A DNA stretch of 64,000 nucleotides from Candidatus Melainabacteria bacterium (GCA_003963305.1 RXJR01000004.1:184562-248561); one strand, 5' to 3'. Counted from the first letter of the stretch, positions 26,470 through 36,100 are shown. Made by a program: numbers and translations. Notes: a model not told the origin generated them from the letters alone.

Positions 26470-27522
26470 GTGAACCAGAGATTCTCCATGAGCGCTGACG
26501 TTAAGAAAGCCAGCTCCGAAACCGTGAATCGGTTTGTAAAGTCAGCAAAGCCAATCCTTGCAAGGGGTTTGGTCGATCTGCTGGTCTGGTCGTGGGGAAT
26601 GTTAATTCTCGGCGTCGCCGTCTACGTGCTGTATCCAAACCCTTTAACCTTCATATTTGCCTTCCTTGTGGTCACCTCACGTATGGGAGCACTGCTGGCT
26701 ATAGCCCATGATGCTCATCACGGAACCTTCCTGCCGGATCGCAAATGGAACGACCTGATCGCCGCCTGGTTGTGCGCCTATCCGGTTGGGTCCATCTATA
26801 ATTCTTCCAAAGCTGTGCACATGGCGCATCACAAATATTTGAACACGCCTGAAGATCCAGACCGCAATTTTCACTTTGAAGATAACAAAAGCACGCCCCA
26901 ACAATTTGCCTGGCACTTCCTGCGGCTGGTTTTCGGCGGTCAGTTATGGACAAGCATTGTAGTTAACGGTATCTTGCGCCCAATTCAAAAGGACTCGGTT
27001 CAGCCGCAAGATAAGCCCGCACCGGTCGTGGTGCTGACGAGAAAGGGACACCCTGAAATCTTGAATCTGGTTCCCGTGCAGCTGGTGATCTGGGGCACAC
27101 TATGGGCGGTATCAGGGCAATGGTGGCTGTACTTAGCAGTCTGGCTTGGACCGATATTTACGCTTGGAACGTTTCTCGGATTTTTGCGGGGCTTTGTCGA
27201 TCATGCGCGGCTACCCGACGATTCAGCAGCTAATTCTGCAGAACGGCTCGTCACGGTGCTGAACGCCAATTTTCTTGAACGTGCGTTCCTTGCTCCATAT
27301 GACTTCAAATATCACGCTGAGCACCACATGTTTCCCAGCGTTCCACACTATTATCTGCACGAGTTGCACACAATATTGCAAGCAGACGAAACTTATCGCA
27401 GCCGCTATTTGACACGTCCGTCATACACTGCATTCATCAAAGAGTATTGGGCGCAGATCAGCAAGAATGCGCAGAACCAGACGACTACACAGTCCACCTT
27501 GCAAACTTCAAACAAAACCTGA
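26470..27522 (+). CDS. Membrane fatty-acid desaturase (paralogue 1)
   Basis: A protein of about 350 residues of the di-iron membrane desaturase/hydroxylase superfamily. The three histidine boxes are HDAHHGTF, HMAHHKYL and HAEHHMFPSVPHYYL. Two pairs of hydrophobic helices flank them. Such enzymes insert double bonds or hydroxyls into acyl chains, or act on sterol/carotenoid-like lipids. The start is uncertain: GTG at 26470 or ATG at 26488, both with weak ribosome sites. A paralogue at 33478-34560 shares the His boxes, the WNDL-AWLCAYPVGS motif and most spacing. Confidence 0.88.
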   Translation: MNQRFSMSADVKKASSETVNRFVKSAKPILARGLVDLLVWSWGMLILGVAVYVLYPNPLTFIFAFLVVTSRMGALLAIAHDAHHGTFLPDRKWNDLIAAWLCAYPVGSIYNSSKAVHMAHHKYLNTPEDPDRNFHFEDNKSTPQQFAWHFLRLVFGGQLWTSIVVNGILRPIQKDSVQPQDKPAPVVVLTRKGHPEILNLVPVQLVIWGTLWAVSGQWWLYLAVWLGPIFTLGTFLGFLRGFVDHARLPDDSAANSAERLVTVLNANFLERAFLAPYDFKYHAEHHMFPSVPHYYLHELHTILQADETYRSRYLTRPSYTAFIKEYWAQISKNAQNQTTTQSTLQTSNKT

Positions 27523-27543
27523 AAACTTTAAATAAGACCTGAC

Positions 27544-28491
27544 CTACTTCACTTCCTGAAAGTCGACCTGACCATGATTCAAGTTTTCCAGGTCCTCGAA
27601 GAATGGACTTGACACCATCTGCTTCATAAAGTCGCGCCTGAATGCAGTAGCTGAGCCCATTTTCTTGATATCGGCATTGGCATTCCATACGCTATCCAGA
27701 AAATTGTTGGCATCTTTGCCGTGTCCAGTGTAATAAAGGTTAAGCATGTAGTCACAAAGGTCGCCTGTGTTGCCATTTTTCAACGACCTCTTCACAGTCT
27801 CTACAGTGGGCAATGGATGCTTGTCCTTGCCGCTGCGCATACGCTCCAAATCAACTCTGAATTTGTCTTTCTGCCAGCGAACTGCCACGACAGGCATCAC
27901 ATCTACGCCCTGCCCCCAGTAACGGAAAGTCGCATCTTCAACCAGGATAATTGGAAGTCCAGCCACATCAGACGGCATCGTCAACATGTGACCATCAGAT
28001 GCATTGTAGTGCCAGATACGACTAACCTTATTTGCGAGAGAATAAACATCGTAGGTGTAGCAACAGTGCGCGCCGCCGCTCCAGGTGCGAACAATCAAAT
28101 CTTTAGTGCCATTTCCGTCGAAGTCGAATAGCGGCAAGTTTGACCCAGTGTAGCCCAGGTTAGGTTCTTTACTGGTTACATCAATCAACGCAAATTTATG
28201 AGCGGTTTGATCCAGCAAATTCTTCTTATTTTTCTGAACAAGAATTCGCTCGTCGCCCTCTGTTCTCTCTCTAATCTCAACGTGAAACGGACCCGCAGGT
28301 GTAGATAAATCGAGCGACTGAACATTTGCTGCAAAAGCACTACTTGCTCCGAACAAAGTGCTTATGCAGAACAATGCGCTTACACTCAACGCCCTGGTTA
28401 CGCCAGGCGCTAAGTTTAAACCGATGAAACAAGCAGGGAATTCTTTCACAGAACTCGTGACAGATTGAAAAAAGTGTTTCATCGAAGTCAT
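27544..28491 (-). CDS. Secreted protein with an FG-GAP/VCBS-like calcium-binding motif
   Basis: About 315 residues, with an internal signal-like helix (ALSVSALFCISTLFGASSAFA). The mature part contains DFDGNGTKDLIVRTWSGGAHCCYTY, the DxDGNGxxD calcium loop typical of FG-GAP/VCBS repeats, present once. The C-terminal part is helical. AAGGAG lies 11 bases before the ATG at 28491; the second ATG at 28482 is also possible. The function is unknown; an extracytoplasmic location is likely. It converges with the desaturase gene. Confidence 0.65.
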   Translation of the reverse strand: MTSMKHFFQSVTSSVKEFPACFIGLNLAPGVTRALSVSALFCISTLFGASSAFAANVQSLDLSTPAGPFHVEIRERTEGDERILVQKNKKNLLDQTAHKFALIDVTSKEPNLGYTGSNLPLFDFDGNGTKDLIVRTWSGGAHCCYTYDVYSLANKVSRIWHYNASDGHMLTMPSDVAGLPIILVEDATFRYWGQGVDVMPVVAVRWQKDKFRVDLERMRSGKDKHPLPTVETVKRSLKNGNTGDLCDYMLNLYYTGHGKDANNFLDSVWNANADIKKMGSATAFRRDFMKQMVSSPFFEDLENLNHGQVDFQEVK

Positions 28492-28576
28492 CGCCCAAAA
28501 TACTCCTTAGAGAAAGAAAAAACGTGCCGGATCGAACTCAGGCGTATTTGATAGAATACACCGGAGCAGCTGAAAG

Positions 28577-29095
28577 ATGGCACTATTAGGGAAATCAAGT
28601 CGTACAATGATGCGCATAAAGAACGGAAGGTTCGTTTTCGACTTGACAGAAATTCGCAAGGACCCTGCGAGCAATCTGAAAGACCTCTGGTTTAGAGAGC
28701 ACGCATGCTCAAAAGTTTATTCGCACTGGCTGCAAGAACTCGAAGACAGCGCATTCATCGAATTGGCTAACTGGTGCACAGCAGCGCATAATTTAGCTGC
28801 AGAAAAGCTGCACACTCAAATGTTGAGACTTGGCGACGACATACACCTTGCTGATCACTGGCGCGATCTTGCTGACATTCCGGATTTGCTCGCAACTTCT
28901 CTGGGCGCAAAAGTTGTTATTGATGACGTCGACGCCATGGAAAAGATCTTACTTGAAGACTACATGGCTAAATTGCAAAACTTTGATGGGGAAAACCTCA
29001 ACTTAATTCAACACGAACTTCTGCCAGTGCAATACAAATGTGCCGAAGCATGGGGACCACTGAACAGCCTGTGGGGCGAATCGGACGATGCTTAG
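28577..29095 (+). CDS. Unrecognised soluble helical protein
   Basis: A 172-residue protein without signal or membrane segments. After a short beta-hairpin start (MMRIKNGRFVFDLTEI) it is mostly alpha-helical, with several His and Cys (REHACSKVYSHWLQEL, ANWCTAAHN) and an acidic C-terminus. I recognise no family. A weak GAAAG precedes the ATG. It is divergent from the secreted protein and convergent with the ureohydrolase. Confidence 0.6.
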   Translation: MALLGKSSRTMMRIKNGRFVFDLTEIRKDPASNLKDLWFREHACSKVYSHWLQELEDSAFIELANWCTAAHNLAAEKLHTQMLRLGDDIHLADHWRDLADIPDLLATSLGAKVVIDDVDAMEKILLEDYMAKLQNFDGENLNLIQHELLPVQYKCAEAWGPLNSLWGESDDA

Positions 29096-29106
29096 TTGAT
29101 ATGGCT

Positions 29107-30123
29107 TTATCTAGTGCTCACTGCTGCCGTAGGCTTTTTTGTTATTCGATAATCGGCAATATGTGAAACGAATTGCAGCATTAATTCACTGCAGAGCAGT
29201 GCGGTAATCTGTGCTTCATTATCGAGAGGTGGACAGAAGCAGGCGATGTCTGCACCGACTATGTCCAAGCCTCGCAATTTGTTGAGCAACGAGAACACTT
29301 CTCGAGTTGTCATCCCGTTCACTTCCGGGTCAGCTACGCCCGGCGCATAAGCGAGATCCAGAACATCAAGGTCAAAGCTGAGATATGTCGGTCCGTCGCC
29401 GATCACGCGATGCACTTCCCTGGCGAGCCAATCAATTCCCTTCTCTTCGATATCAGCCATAGTGGTGACAGTGTACATCTGTCTGGAGTACTCCTCTTGC
29501 TCCAGCGATGCCACCGAGCCATGGAATCCAATTTGAATTGTTCTTTTTGGATCGATAAGTCCTTCCTCTGCACCAATGAAGAAGGCAGCACCAGCATGAT
29601 GAACTGTACCGCCAGCCGGTCCCCAGCTATCGGCATGTGCATCGAAATGGATCATTCCAATTGGTCCTTTTTGCTTCGAGTTCTTACCGGCAATGGCTCG
29701 AAGAATTGGAATCGTGATGCTGTGATCGCCACCGACTGTGACTGGAATAATATCTTTATCGTGCACCTTCTTGAAAAACTTCTCGGCGTCGAAAGCTGAA
29801 GTATCAGGATTCAAAATGTTCGGCAGTGGAACATCGCCCAAATCGCTTATCCTCAAGTGCTCGAAAGGATGAATTTGGAAAAATCGATGAGCGCGTTGGT
29901 ATGCGCAAGACCGATTTCGAACTGCTCGAGGTCCATGGTGCTGCATGCGCTCAATGGGGTTGCCACCACTATAGGCAAAACCAATCAAGCCAATGTCGGT
30001 GTCTTCCATATCAGGTTTGTACGGAGCTCGAAGGAACGTCGGTATGCCCTGCCAATATCTATATTTCGCACTGTACTCATTCATCTCGTCTTCTGTAAGA
30101 CCCTTCTTTATGAACTCAGACAT
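29107..30123 (-). CDS. Ureohydrolase (agmatinase/arginase family)
   Basis: A 338-residue binuclear manganese (or nickel) hydrolase. The metal-ligand motifs are GGDHSIT, HFDAHADSW and SFDLDVLDLAYAPG, all intact. The family cleaves a guanidinium group to release urea: agmatinase gives putrescine, arginase ornithine, and others act on guanidinobutyrate or guanidine. The loop after the second motif reads GPAGGTVHHAGAAFF rather than the HGT-type loop of typical agmatinases, so the substrate is uncertain. GGAGG sits six bases before the ATG. Confidence 0.88.
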   Translation of the reverse strand: MSEFIKKGLTEDEMNEYSAKYRYWQGIPTFLRAPYKPDMEDTDIGLIGFAYSGGNPIERMQHHGPRAVRNRSCAYQRAHRFFQIHPFEHLRISDLGDVPLPNILNPDTSAFDAEKFFKKVHDKDIIPVTVGGDHSITIPILRAIAGKNSKQKGPIGMIHFDAHADSWGPAGGTVHHAGAAFFIGAEEGLIDPKRTIQIGFHGSVASLEQEEYSRQMYTVTTMADIEEKGIDWLAREVHRVIGDGPTYLSFDLDVLDLAYAPGVADPEVNGMTTREVFSLLNKLRGLDIVGADIACFCPPLDNEAQITALLCSELMLQFVSHIADYRITKKPTAAVSTR

Positions 30124-30191
30124 ACACGCCTCCGAAAACTAAACAAAGCATTCTTCTGTTCGCCAAAGTATATACACGTCCGAACGCTCGG

Positions 30192-31826
30192 CTATTCGAC
30201 CTTAAAAACTCTTACTAATTTCTCTTTGCTTTCAAAAACGCAGGGGAATGATCCCGAACGCAGCCTCTGTAAATCGGTGATAACACGACCTAATTGTATG
30301 TACGAGAATCCGGACGACCGATAGGCCGGTTCATTGACAACATAATCTGCATGACTGAAGTCAATTGCTTTTCGCAACGAATCAGTGTCAACATATCTGT
30401 CTTCAACAAATCGCCAGAGTTCCATTCGTGACGGCATTATCGCGTGTCGCCCGGTATAGAGATAAAAAACCGGGTCGTTGTTGCACACAAACACTGAGTC
30501 TGGCGGTGTGTTCTCTTTCACCCAGGCAACTGTATCGCGAAAGTCGGAAAAGGTTTCCGGCTCTGCAGGATAGGCCAGCACCTTGCTCCATCCGGCCTTC
30601 GCACAGGAGAGCAAACCTGCTCCGATAACCAGATAACAGGCGAAGAGAAGGGAAGCACAGACGCCAATTTTGTGCAGCTTCGGAGCACTTAATTTGGTAA
30701 AGACCTTCAGCTTGAAGAACCAGAACCGAAAACCAACAAAGTAGAAATAGTAGCCGAACACAATAACAGGAAGGATGTGTCGCCACTCCAGTTTAATCGG
30801 CCAGACGCTGAATGACAGTCCATAAAAGAAACAATAGAGAGCGGGTAAACTGGCGCGTCTTAAGAGAATAAACAGACCAGTCAATGACGGAACAGCCAGC
30901 AGATAATAGAAAACGCTATAGAGCAGAAAGAATGCTAACGGCGGCAGCTTTTCATAGGGGATTTGCTCGAGCCCGGGAAAGTAAGTGTTTATTTGAAGAA
31001 TCATCGACCAGTGAAAGTTGCCTGAACCCGCCGCAAAGCCAGCCGCAGCAGGAGGCAAAGTTCCGTAAGCATGTTTCAAATAGTTAGTGTAGAAAGTCAG
31101 GATCTCAGGCGTACCGTTGCTGAATTGTGATTGCCACCACAGTTGCGGGGCAATAAAAGCGACAGCTGCTAACAGGATCGGAACAATAGACTTGAGTTGC
31201 TTCCTGGCAGCGTAATAGATAATCAAGCTTGGAATCAATATGATTGCCTGAGTTCGCATGGATACTGCAGCAACAAGCCAGAGCGCAGTCCAGGGGGCAT
31301 AACTTCCTCGCCGTCGACCATGAGACTCTGCACACCACATACACACCGCAGCAAGCAACGCAGAAGGCAGGTCGCTCATAAGCATCGGCGCAAAGTCGAT
31401 GAATCGCATATTTAGCAGTGTGGCTGCTGCAATCACGAAGCCGAGTCGCAGAGTCACCTTTCTGGTGGAGATCAAATATGCAACGGAAATCAGAACGGCA
31501 AGCGCTGAAATAATCACCTGCAATGTCTCCAATGTAACCAAATTCGCAGGAAACGCAGGACACAATCGCAAAGCAAGCGACAAAAGGAACGGATAGCCAA
31601 TCGGATATTTGGTTTGAAACGGTTCACCCGGAAGAGACAAGATGCGGTATCCAAGCCCCTGAGCAAGTGATTGAGCTGATACCAGATAGACACCATCATC
31701 GTGATACATACCAAAGTAGTACTGATATTTCAGTATGGCAGCACGAAGAAGCACAGCAACAACGACAAGAATAAGCACGAACAGAGCAACTGCACCAGAC
31801 GCACGCTTCTTACAGACAAATCGCAT
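30192..31826 (-). CDS. GT-C superfamily membrane glycosyltransferase (PMT/ArnT-like)
   Basis: A polytopic protein of about 544 residues with ten or more hydrophobic helices. The first extracytoplasmic loop holds MYHDDGVYLVSAQSL, the acidic catalytic pair typical of GT-C enzymes that use polyprenyl-phosphate sugars, followed by QTKYPIGYPFLLSL. A soluble extracytoplasmic domain (about 420-544) ends the protein. It probably transfers a sugar to a lipid, protein or glycan on the outer face. The ATG at 31826 is preferred over an in-frame TTG six bases upstream. It is the last gene of an operon with the radical-SAM protein and desaturase 2. Confidence 0.8.
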   Translation of the reverse strand: MRFVCKKRASGAVALFVLILVVVAVLLRAAILKYQYYFGMYHDDGVYLVSAQSLAQGLGYRILSLPGEPFQTKYPIGYPFLLSLALRLCPAFPANLVTLETLQVIISALAVLISVAYLISTRKVTLRLGFVIAAATLLNMRFIDFAPMLMSDLPSALLAAVCMWCAESHGRRRGSYAPWTALWLVAAVSMRTQAIILIPSLIIYYAARKQLKSIVPILLAAVAFIAPQLWWQSQFSNGTPEILTFYTNYLKHAYGTLPPAAAGFAAGSGNFHWSMILQINTYFPGLEQIPYEKLPPLAFFLLYSVFYYLLAVPSLTGLFILLRRASLPALYCFFYGLSFSVWPIKLEWRHILPVIVFGYYFYFVGFRFWFFKLKVFTKLSAPKLHKIGVCASLLFACYLVIGAGLLSCAKAGWSKVLAYPAEPETFSDFRDTVAWVKENTPPDSVFVCNNDPVFYLYTGRHAIMPSRMELWRFVEDRYVDTDSLRKAIDFSHADYVVNEPAYRSSGFSYIQLGRVITDLQRLRSGSFPCVFESKEKLVRVFKVE

Positions 31827-31839
31827 CGACAATACTCAA

Positions 31840-33474
31840 TCAACCAAACGCAGCTTTCGGCTTCAATGAGGCGTCCGACGCTTCTGCTTGCGAAGGATAG
31901 TCTTCAACCGACAACGCCGCAGTTCGATACTCAGCAGATTCACTTTCTACAGCCGGAGCCATAACAACCATCAAATTCTCATTGGCGAAGCGATGGAAAT
32001 GAATGAAATTGCACGTATAACGGAACGTCCAGCGCCAGGCTCTAGCGTTTATTCGCCAGGTTCCGCTCATCATGTCTATGAAAAATTTACGCCGCTCAGG
32101 GCGCGACGAAAACAAGAAGTAAAAGAGGATTTTGCAGAAAGCTACAAAACCATGCAAACTGATTCTGGGTCTATCCTGCGCAAACTGATAACCATTCATA
32201 CGTTTCAAACTGGTCAGGTAGCGTTCAACGTAGTTGTCATAATCGTAGACCCTTTTGATCAGCCGATTGTACCCCGCAATCAACTCCTCATAGGTCATAG
32301 CTATGGGCTTGATATTCGTGCAAAGCCCTTCACGATATTCCAGCAATCGACCTGATTCCTTCATCCGAGTCCACAGAGGAGTTTTCGGCATCGCCTCGAG
32401 CAGGCTGAGTTGAGCAAACGGAATTCCTGCTTGCTGCAGGAATCTGAACTGCTCCTCGAAAATATCCTTGTCGTCATTGTCAAAGCCAATGATCATGCCG
32501 CCTGAGACGAACAATCCATAAGATTGAATAGTGTGAATCGCCTCAATAAGATCTGAGGTGTGCACATTCTGAACTTTGAGCGTCTCGGTCAGCGAAGACT
32601 TGCGCGGGCTCTCAATGCCGATAAAAACACCGACGAAATTGGCTTCACTCATCAATTCCATCAGTGCCGGATCTTTGGCTGTGTCGATGCTTGCCTGCGT
32701 AAAGAACTGAACCGGATGCTTCCTACCAGCGTTGAACTCAGTAAGCGCCTTGAGGAGAGCTTTTGCATAAACCCTGTTGCCAACGAAATTGTCATCGGAG
32801 AAGAAGACAAAGAGCTGTCCTGCATCAGCCCACAATCTAACTTCTTCCAGTACGCGTTCAACCGGCTTCGCGCGCACCTTTCTTCCGTACATCACGATTA
32901 TGTCGCAGAACTCGCATGTGAACGGGCAGCCTCGGGTCGTTTGAATCTGGGCAGAGCTGTAATCCATGGCATTGACCAGATCAACTCGAGGCAAGGGGGC
33001 GTGCGCCATATCAACCTTGTCTGTCTGTACATAAATGTCCTTGTGTTCGCGCCGCAAATAGTCGGCGAGGAATTGTGGCCAGGTGTATTCCCCCTCGCCC
33101 TCGAAAATTACATCGCAATAATCACGCACTGAATGTGGTGTAAGCGTAGCAACCGGTCCACCGATGCAGATCAACTTGCCGGCTTTGCGAAAGTAGTTAG
33201 CAATTTCTCTAACGCGCGAGATGTGGAACTCATGTAACAGCGTACCGCTGATGCCGACTATATCAGCGTCTGTATCGTGTAAGACGTCACCGACATTCTC
33301 GTCGCGAATCTCCACTTCATAATCAGGAGAGATCGCCCCAGCCAGAGTCAAAAGACCCAGGGGAGGATTGGGATATTTATATCCGGCAAAAGGCATCGCA
33401 AATTCCATGCCCCAGAATGAAGGCGGCAACTTTGGTTGCACAAACAGGACTTTCGGTTTTTTACTATCAGTCAT
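31840..33474 (-). CDS. B12-binding-domain radical SAM protein (DUF4070 type)
   Basis: A 544-residue enzyme. The N-terminal Rossmann-like cobalamin-binding domain (about 5-150) lacks the DxHxxG His ligand, as in many of this class. The radical SAM core (about 175-400) has the cluster motif CPFTCEFCD (CxxxCxxC). A C-terminal DUF4070-like region carries a basic helical tail. This architecture includes the hopanoid enzymes HpnJ and HpnP and unassigned lipid-modifying methylases; exact identity is not decidable here. Its ATG lies three bases after the desaturase stop, so translation is coupled. Genomic neighbours point to membrane lipid modification. Confidence 0.88.
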   Translation of the reverse strand: MTDSKKPKVLFVQPKLPPSFWGMEFAMPFAGYKYPNPPLGLLTLAGAISPDYEVEIRDENVGDVLHDTDADIVGISGTLLHEFHISRVREIANYFRKAGKLICIGGPVATLTPHSVRDYCDVIFEGEGEYTWPQFLADYLRREHKDIYVQTDKVDMAHAPLPRVDLVNAMDYSSAQIQTTRGCPFTCEFCDIIVMYGRKVRAKPVERVLEEVRLWADAGQLFVFFSDDNFVGNRVYAKALLKALTEFNAGRKHPVQFFTQASIDTAKDPALMELMSEANFVGVFIGIESPRKSSLTETLKVQNVHTSDLIEAIHTIQSYGLFVSGGMIIGFDNDDKDIFEEQFRFLQQAGIPFAQLSLLEAMPKTPLWTRMKESGRLLEYREGLCTNIKPIAMTYEELIAGYNRLIKRVYDYDNYVERYLTSLKRMNGYQFAQDRPRISLHGFVAFCKILFYFLFSSRPERRKFFIDMMSGTWRINARAWRWTFRYTCNFIHFHRFANENLMVVMAPAVESESAEYRTAALSVEDYPSQAEASDASLKPKAAFG

Positions 33475-33477
33475 AAG

Positions 33478-34560
33478 TCACCGCATTTGGTTGCGTGCGT
33501 TCGAGCTGATTTGTTTCCAATAGTCACGTAAAAAGCTGAAGTAAGTGGGACGAATCAAGTATCGCTCGCGGAAAGCGGGATCATTCTGCAAAACCTTATG
33601 CAATTCGGGCAAATAGTAGTGCGGCACAGACGGAAAGAAATGATGCTCAGCATGGAAGTGGAAATCCAAACCGGTCAACAGAGCGCGATCGAAGAGCGAA
33701 GGATAAGGCACGGAAATCAAACGCCCCGCAGCCAGCCCCGCATCGTCATTCTCAAGGCGAGCGTGGTCGATGAATCCCCTCAAATATCCAAAGAAAGTTC
33801 CTAGAGTAAAAATCGGCACGAGCCAGAGTGCAAAGTATGCCCACCAGAAGCCCGTTGCGAGCCACAGAAGGCTGAAAACGGCTGCCTGCACAGGAACGAG
33901 ATTGACAATCTCCGGGTACTTTCGCCGAGAGTCTGAACCAACGTGCAGCGTGGGTTGATCTGGTGGCGCCTCGCCATCGGAACGCCGAAGAAATCCGTTA
34001 ACGATGATGCTCGTCCACAGTTGACCGCCGCACAGCAACTTCAAAAAATATCTGGCAAACTGCCCGGGAGTTGACTTATCCTCTTCAAGATGAAAGTGCC
34101 GGTCAGGATCTTGAGCTGTATTCAAATATTTGTGATGAGCAAGATGCACCGCACGAGAAGCACCATAGACCGAACCAACGGGATAGGCGCAAAGCCAGGC
34201 GCCAACAAGGTCGTTCCACTTTTTGCTTCGTAAGAGCGCTGAATGCTGGGATTCATGCGATAAAGCAACCAGAATTCCCATGCCTGAAGAGATGAACAGA
34301 ATGGCAACCACGTAGGTCAAGACATTCGGATAGAGGGCGAACAAAGCGACTGCAAGCGCGATCCGTCCCCAGCCCCACAAGGTGATGTCCAGAACAGCAC
34401 GAAAGTTCTTCGCCTTGGCTCGCTTCAAAAATCCAGTCAGCTCAGCCGAATAAACCACCTTAGCTTGAGATTCCGTGGCAAAATCTTCTGAACCGTCACA
34501 GGCAGACTTATCTACTGCCTGCGCAAGATGCTCGGAGTGGGTCAGCTTCGTAGCGTCCAA
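33478..34560 (-). CDS. Membrane fatty-acid desaturase (paralogue 2)
   Basis: A 360-residue di-iron desaturase-family protein with His boxes HESQHSALL, HLAHHKYL and HAEHHFFPSVPHYYL. It resembles the desaturase at 26470 throughout, including WNDLVGAWLCAYPVGS. The first box differs (SHESQHS versus AHDAHHG). It starts at TTG, supported by AGGTGAG five bases upstream. An N-terminal extension of about 60 polar residues precedes the first helix. It is the first gene of the lipid-related operon with the B12-radical-SAM enzyme and the GT-C glycosyltransferase. Confidence 0.88.
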   Translation of the reverse strand: MDATKLTHSEHLAQAVDKSACDGSEDFATESQAKVVYSAELTGFLKRAKAKNFRAVLDITLWGWGRIALAVALFALYPNVLTYVVAILFISSGMGILVALSHESQHSALLRSKKWNDLVGAWLCAYPVGSVYGASRAVHLAHHKYLNTAQDPDRHFHLEEDKSTPGQFARYFLKLLCGGQLWTSIIVNGFLRRSDGEAPPDQPTLHVGSDSRRKYPEIVNLVPVQAAVFSLLWLATGFWWAYFALWLVPIFTLGTFFGYLRGFIDHARLENDDAGLAAGRLISVPYPSLFDRALLTGLDFHFHAEHHFFPSVPHYYLPELHKVLQNDPAFRERYLIRPTYFSFLRDYWKQISSNARNQMR

Positions 34561-35024
34561 ATCTCACCTATGTCGCAAGCGGTCGGGGTCGTGATTCAAA
34601 CCAACCTGTAGTAAATACATTCCATTTAATGCCGAATGTCAATCCAATTTTTCACAAGAGGCAGAGGCTTCGAACGCTTTTCGAATACTGCGGTCGAACC
34701 AGTACGCTGGTCATCCGAACGGAATTTAAGGCCGAAAGTTTCGAATTTCAACACCTGAGCATCAGACTGAAATCGTAAGCCTGCGACAGTCTATCACTCA
34801 TGCAAATCGTCAAATGGAACCCAAGCGGGCCATTTGGGGACTTATATTGACAGCTCAGCTCAGACCATTTAGTATAAGAAGTGTAGAAATTACGCTTACC
34901 TCTCAAAAACATTCCGTCAACAAGACGCTTAATGTTAAAAATCCCAAAAACAGCAAACTGACACTACTTACAGTGTCAGCGGCTAAATCCACATCCCCAA
35001 CTCTTGAGCAGGGGAGGAACTTCC
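34561..35024. other. Intergenic region between divergent operons
   Basis: About 460 bases. It must carry promoters for the lipid operon (minus) and for the J-domain/vWA/AdSS-like operon (plus). Long frames here have poor composition and no ribosome site, so I see no gene. TTCGAA occurs three times (about 34667-34745) and the plus-strand half is AT-rich. The ribosome site GGGGAGG (35011-35017) for the next gene lies at the right end. I cannot assign a promoter with confidence. Confidence 0.5.
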
Positions 35025-36098
35025 GTGCGCAATCTAACACAACTAACCGCCGACAAAATCTTATCGATTGCCATACCCGAAACCCTGTTCTCCGCATCAG
35101 CACAGGAGGCCAGACAGGAGTATCGAACCCTGGCGCGGCTCTGGCACCCAGACTGTCAGTCAGAGCCGAATTCAATACACGTTTTTGCACACATAGTCGA
35201 ACTTTACCGGCTGGCGCAAGAAAAACTTGTCACTGGAGATTGGGATCTCAATTGCGAAAAAATCGAAGAACAGGTTGCCCGGCTCAGAAGATTCAAACTC
35301 ACCGATAACTCGGTTGTTACTTGCAAATACCGTATTTGCCAACCGTTCGAGCTCGGCAAAATGTATGTCTCCGAAAATTCTGTCTCGTTTGAGATCGAGA
35401 ACCAATTTGAAGAACTGTTTGAGCAAGGGCGCAGGCGAATCCACGCCATTCGATTCAAAAACGATGCGATGGCGCTCGAGATGTCGAAATATCTTCCTCA
35501 AATAATTCGTGAATTCAAAACTAGCAGTGCCAGAGTTTTAATTGTCCGCAAGACTCCCGATCAGATTTTGTTGAGCGACATCATCAAACATTTCAATGGA
35601 CGGCTAAGTCCAATCGAACATGTGGGTTGGATTCTCAACAATCTTCTCAACATCGCCTGCTATCTGGAGTGGGCGGGGCTGACTCACAATGGCATCACTG
35701 CAAACACAGTTTTCGTGTCACCGCTACGGCACTGCAGCATGCTGCTGGGCGGATGGTGGTACGCAACAAAAGCAGGCGAACCGCTCGCATTCCTCCCCGA
35801 AGACGCTGTGCCTTCAGTACCACCGGATGTTCTGCGAACAAAGCGAGCCGATCACCGCACCGACCTCGAGCTTATCAGGTCCATCGGCAGGCAGCTTCTG
35901 GGTGATGCAACAGGAGCAAGCCTGACATTCGACAAATCGTTGCCACCAACACTGGTGGAATGGCTGCAACTGCCTTCGAGCGGAAGCGCGATTGAAGACT
36001 ACAAAACACTGAAGCGAGAAATTTTGACAGACGCCTTTGGTCCGCCAAGGTTTGTCAATTGGAAACTCGACGCCGACACTATCTACAAGGAGAAATAA
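35025..36098 (+). CDS. J-domain protein fused to a pseudokinase-like domain
   Basis: A protein of 357 residues. GGGGAGG seven bases upstream selects the GTG start. Residues 12-72 look like a J domain, with YRTLARLWHPDC carrying the HPD motif (41-43) that stimulates Hsp70. Residues about 100-350 resemble a protein kinase fold. In the C-lobe the catalytic loop reads HNGITAN (221-227) instead of HRDxxxxN, so the catalytic Asp is missing while the Asn remains. The DFG position reads LGGWW (241-245), so the metal-binding Asp is missing too. It is therefore a predicted pseudokinase, perhaps a scaffold or ligand sensor. It is the first gene of a three-gene operon with a vWA protein and an AdSS-like enzyme. 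Confidence 0.75.
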   Translation: MRNLTQLTADKILSIAIPETLFSASAQEARQEYRTLARLWHPDCQSEPNSIHVFAHIVELYRLAQEKLVTGDWDLNCEKIEEQVARLRRFKLTDNSVVTCKYRICQPFELGKMYVSENSVSFEIENQFEELFEQGRRRIHAIRFKNDAMALEMSKYLPQIIREFKTSSARVLIVRKTPDQILLSDIIKHFNGRLSPIEHVGWILNNLLNIACYLEWAGLTHNGITANTVFVSPLRHCSMLLGGWWYATKAGEPLAFLPEDAVPSVPPDVLRTKRADHRTDLELIRSIGRQLLGDATGASLTFDKSLPPTLVEWLQLPSSGSAIEDYKTLKREILTDAFGPPRFVNWKLDADTIYKEK

Positions 36099-36100
36099 TC

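Noticed and set aside
32560-33132. 190-residue plus-strand frame
   Set aside because: It lies wholly inside the radical-SAM gene on the opposite strand and shows no recognisable motif.
34814-35308. Long plus-strand frame before and into the J-domain gene
   Set aside because: Composition is not protein-like, there is no ribosome site, and it runs through the J-domain coding region in another frame.
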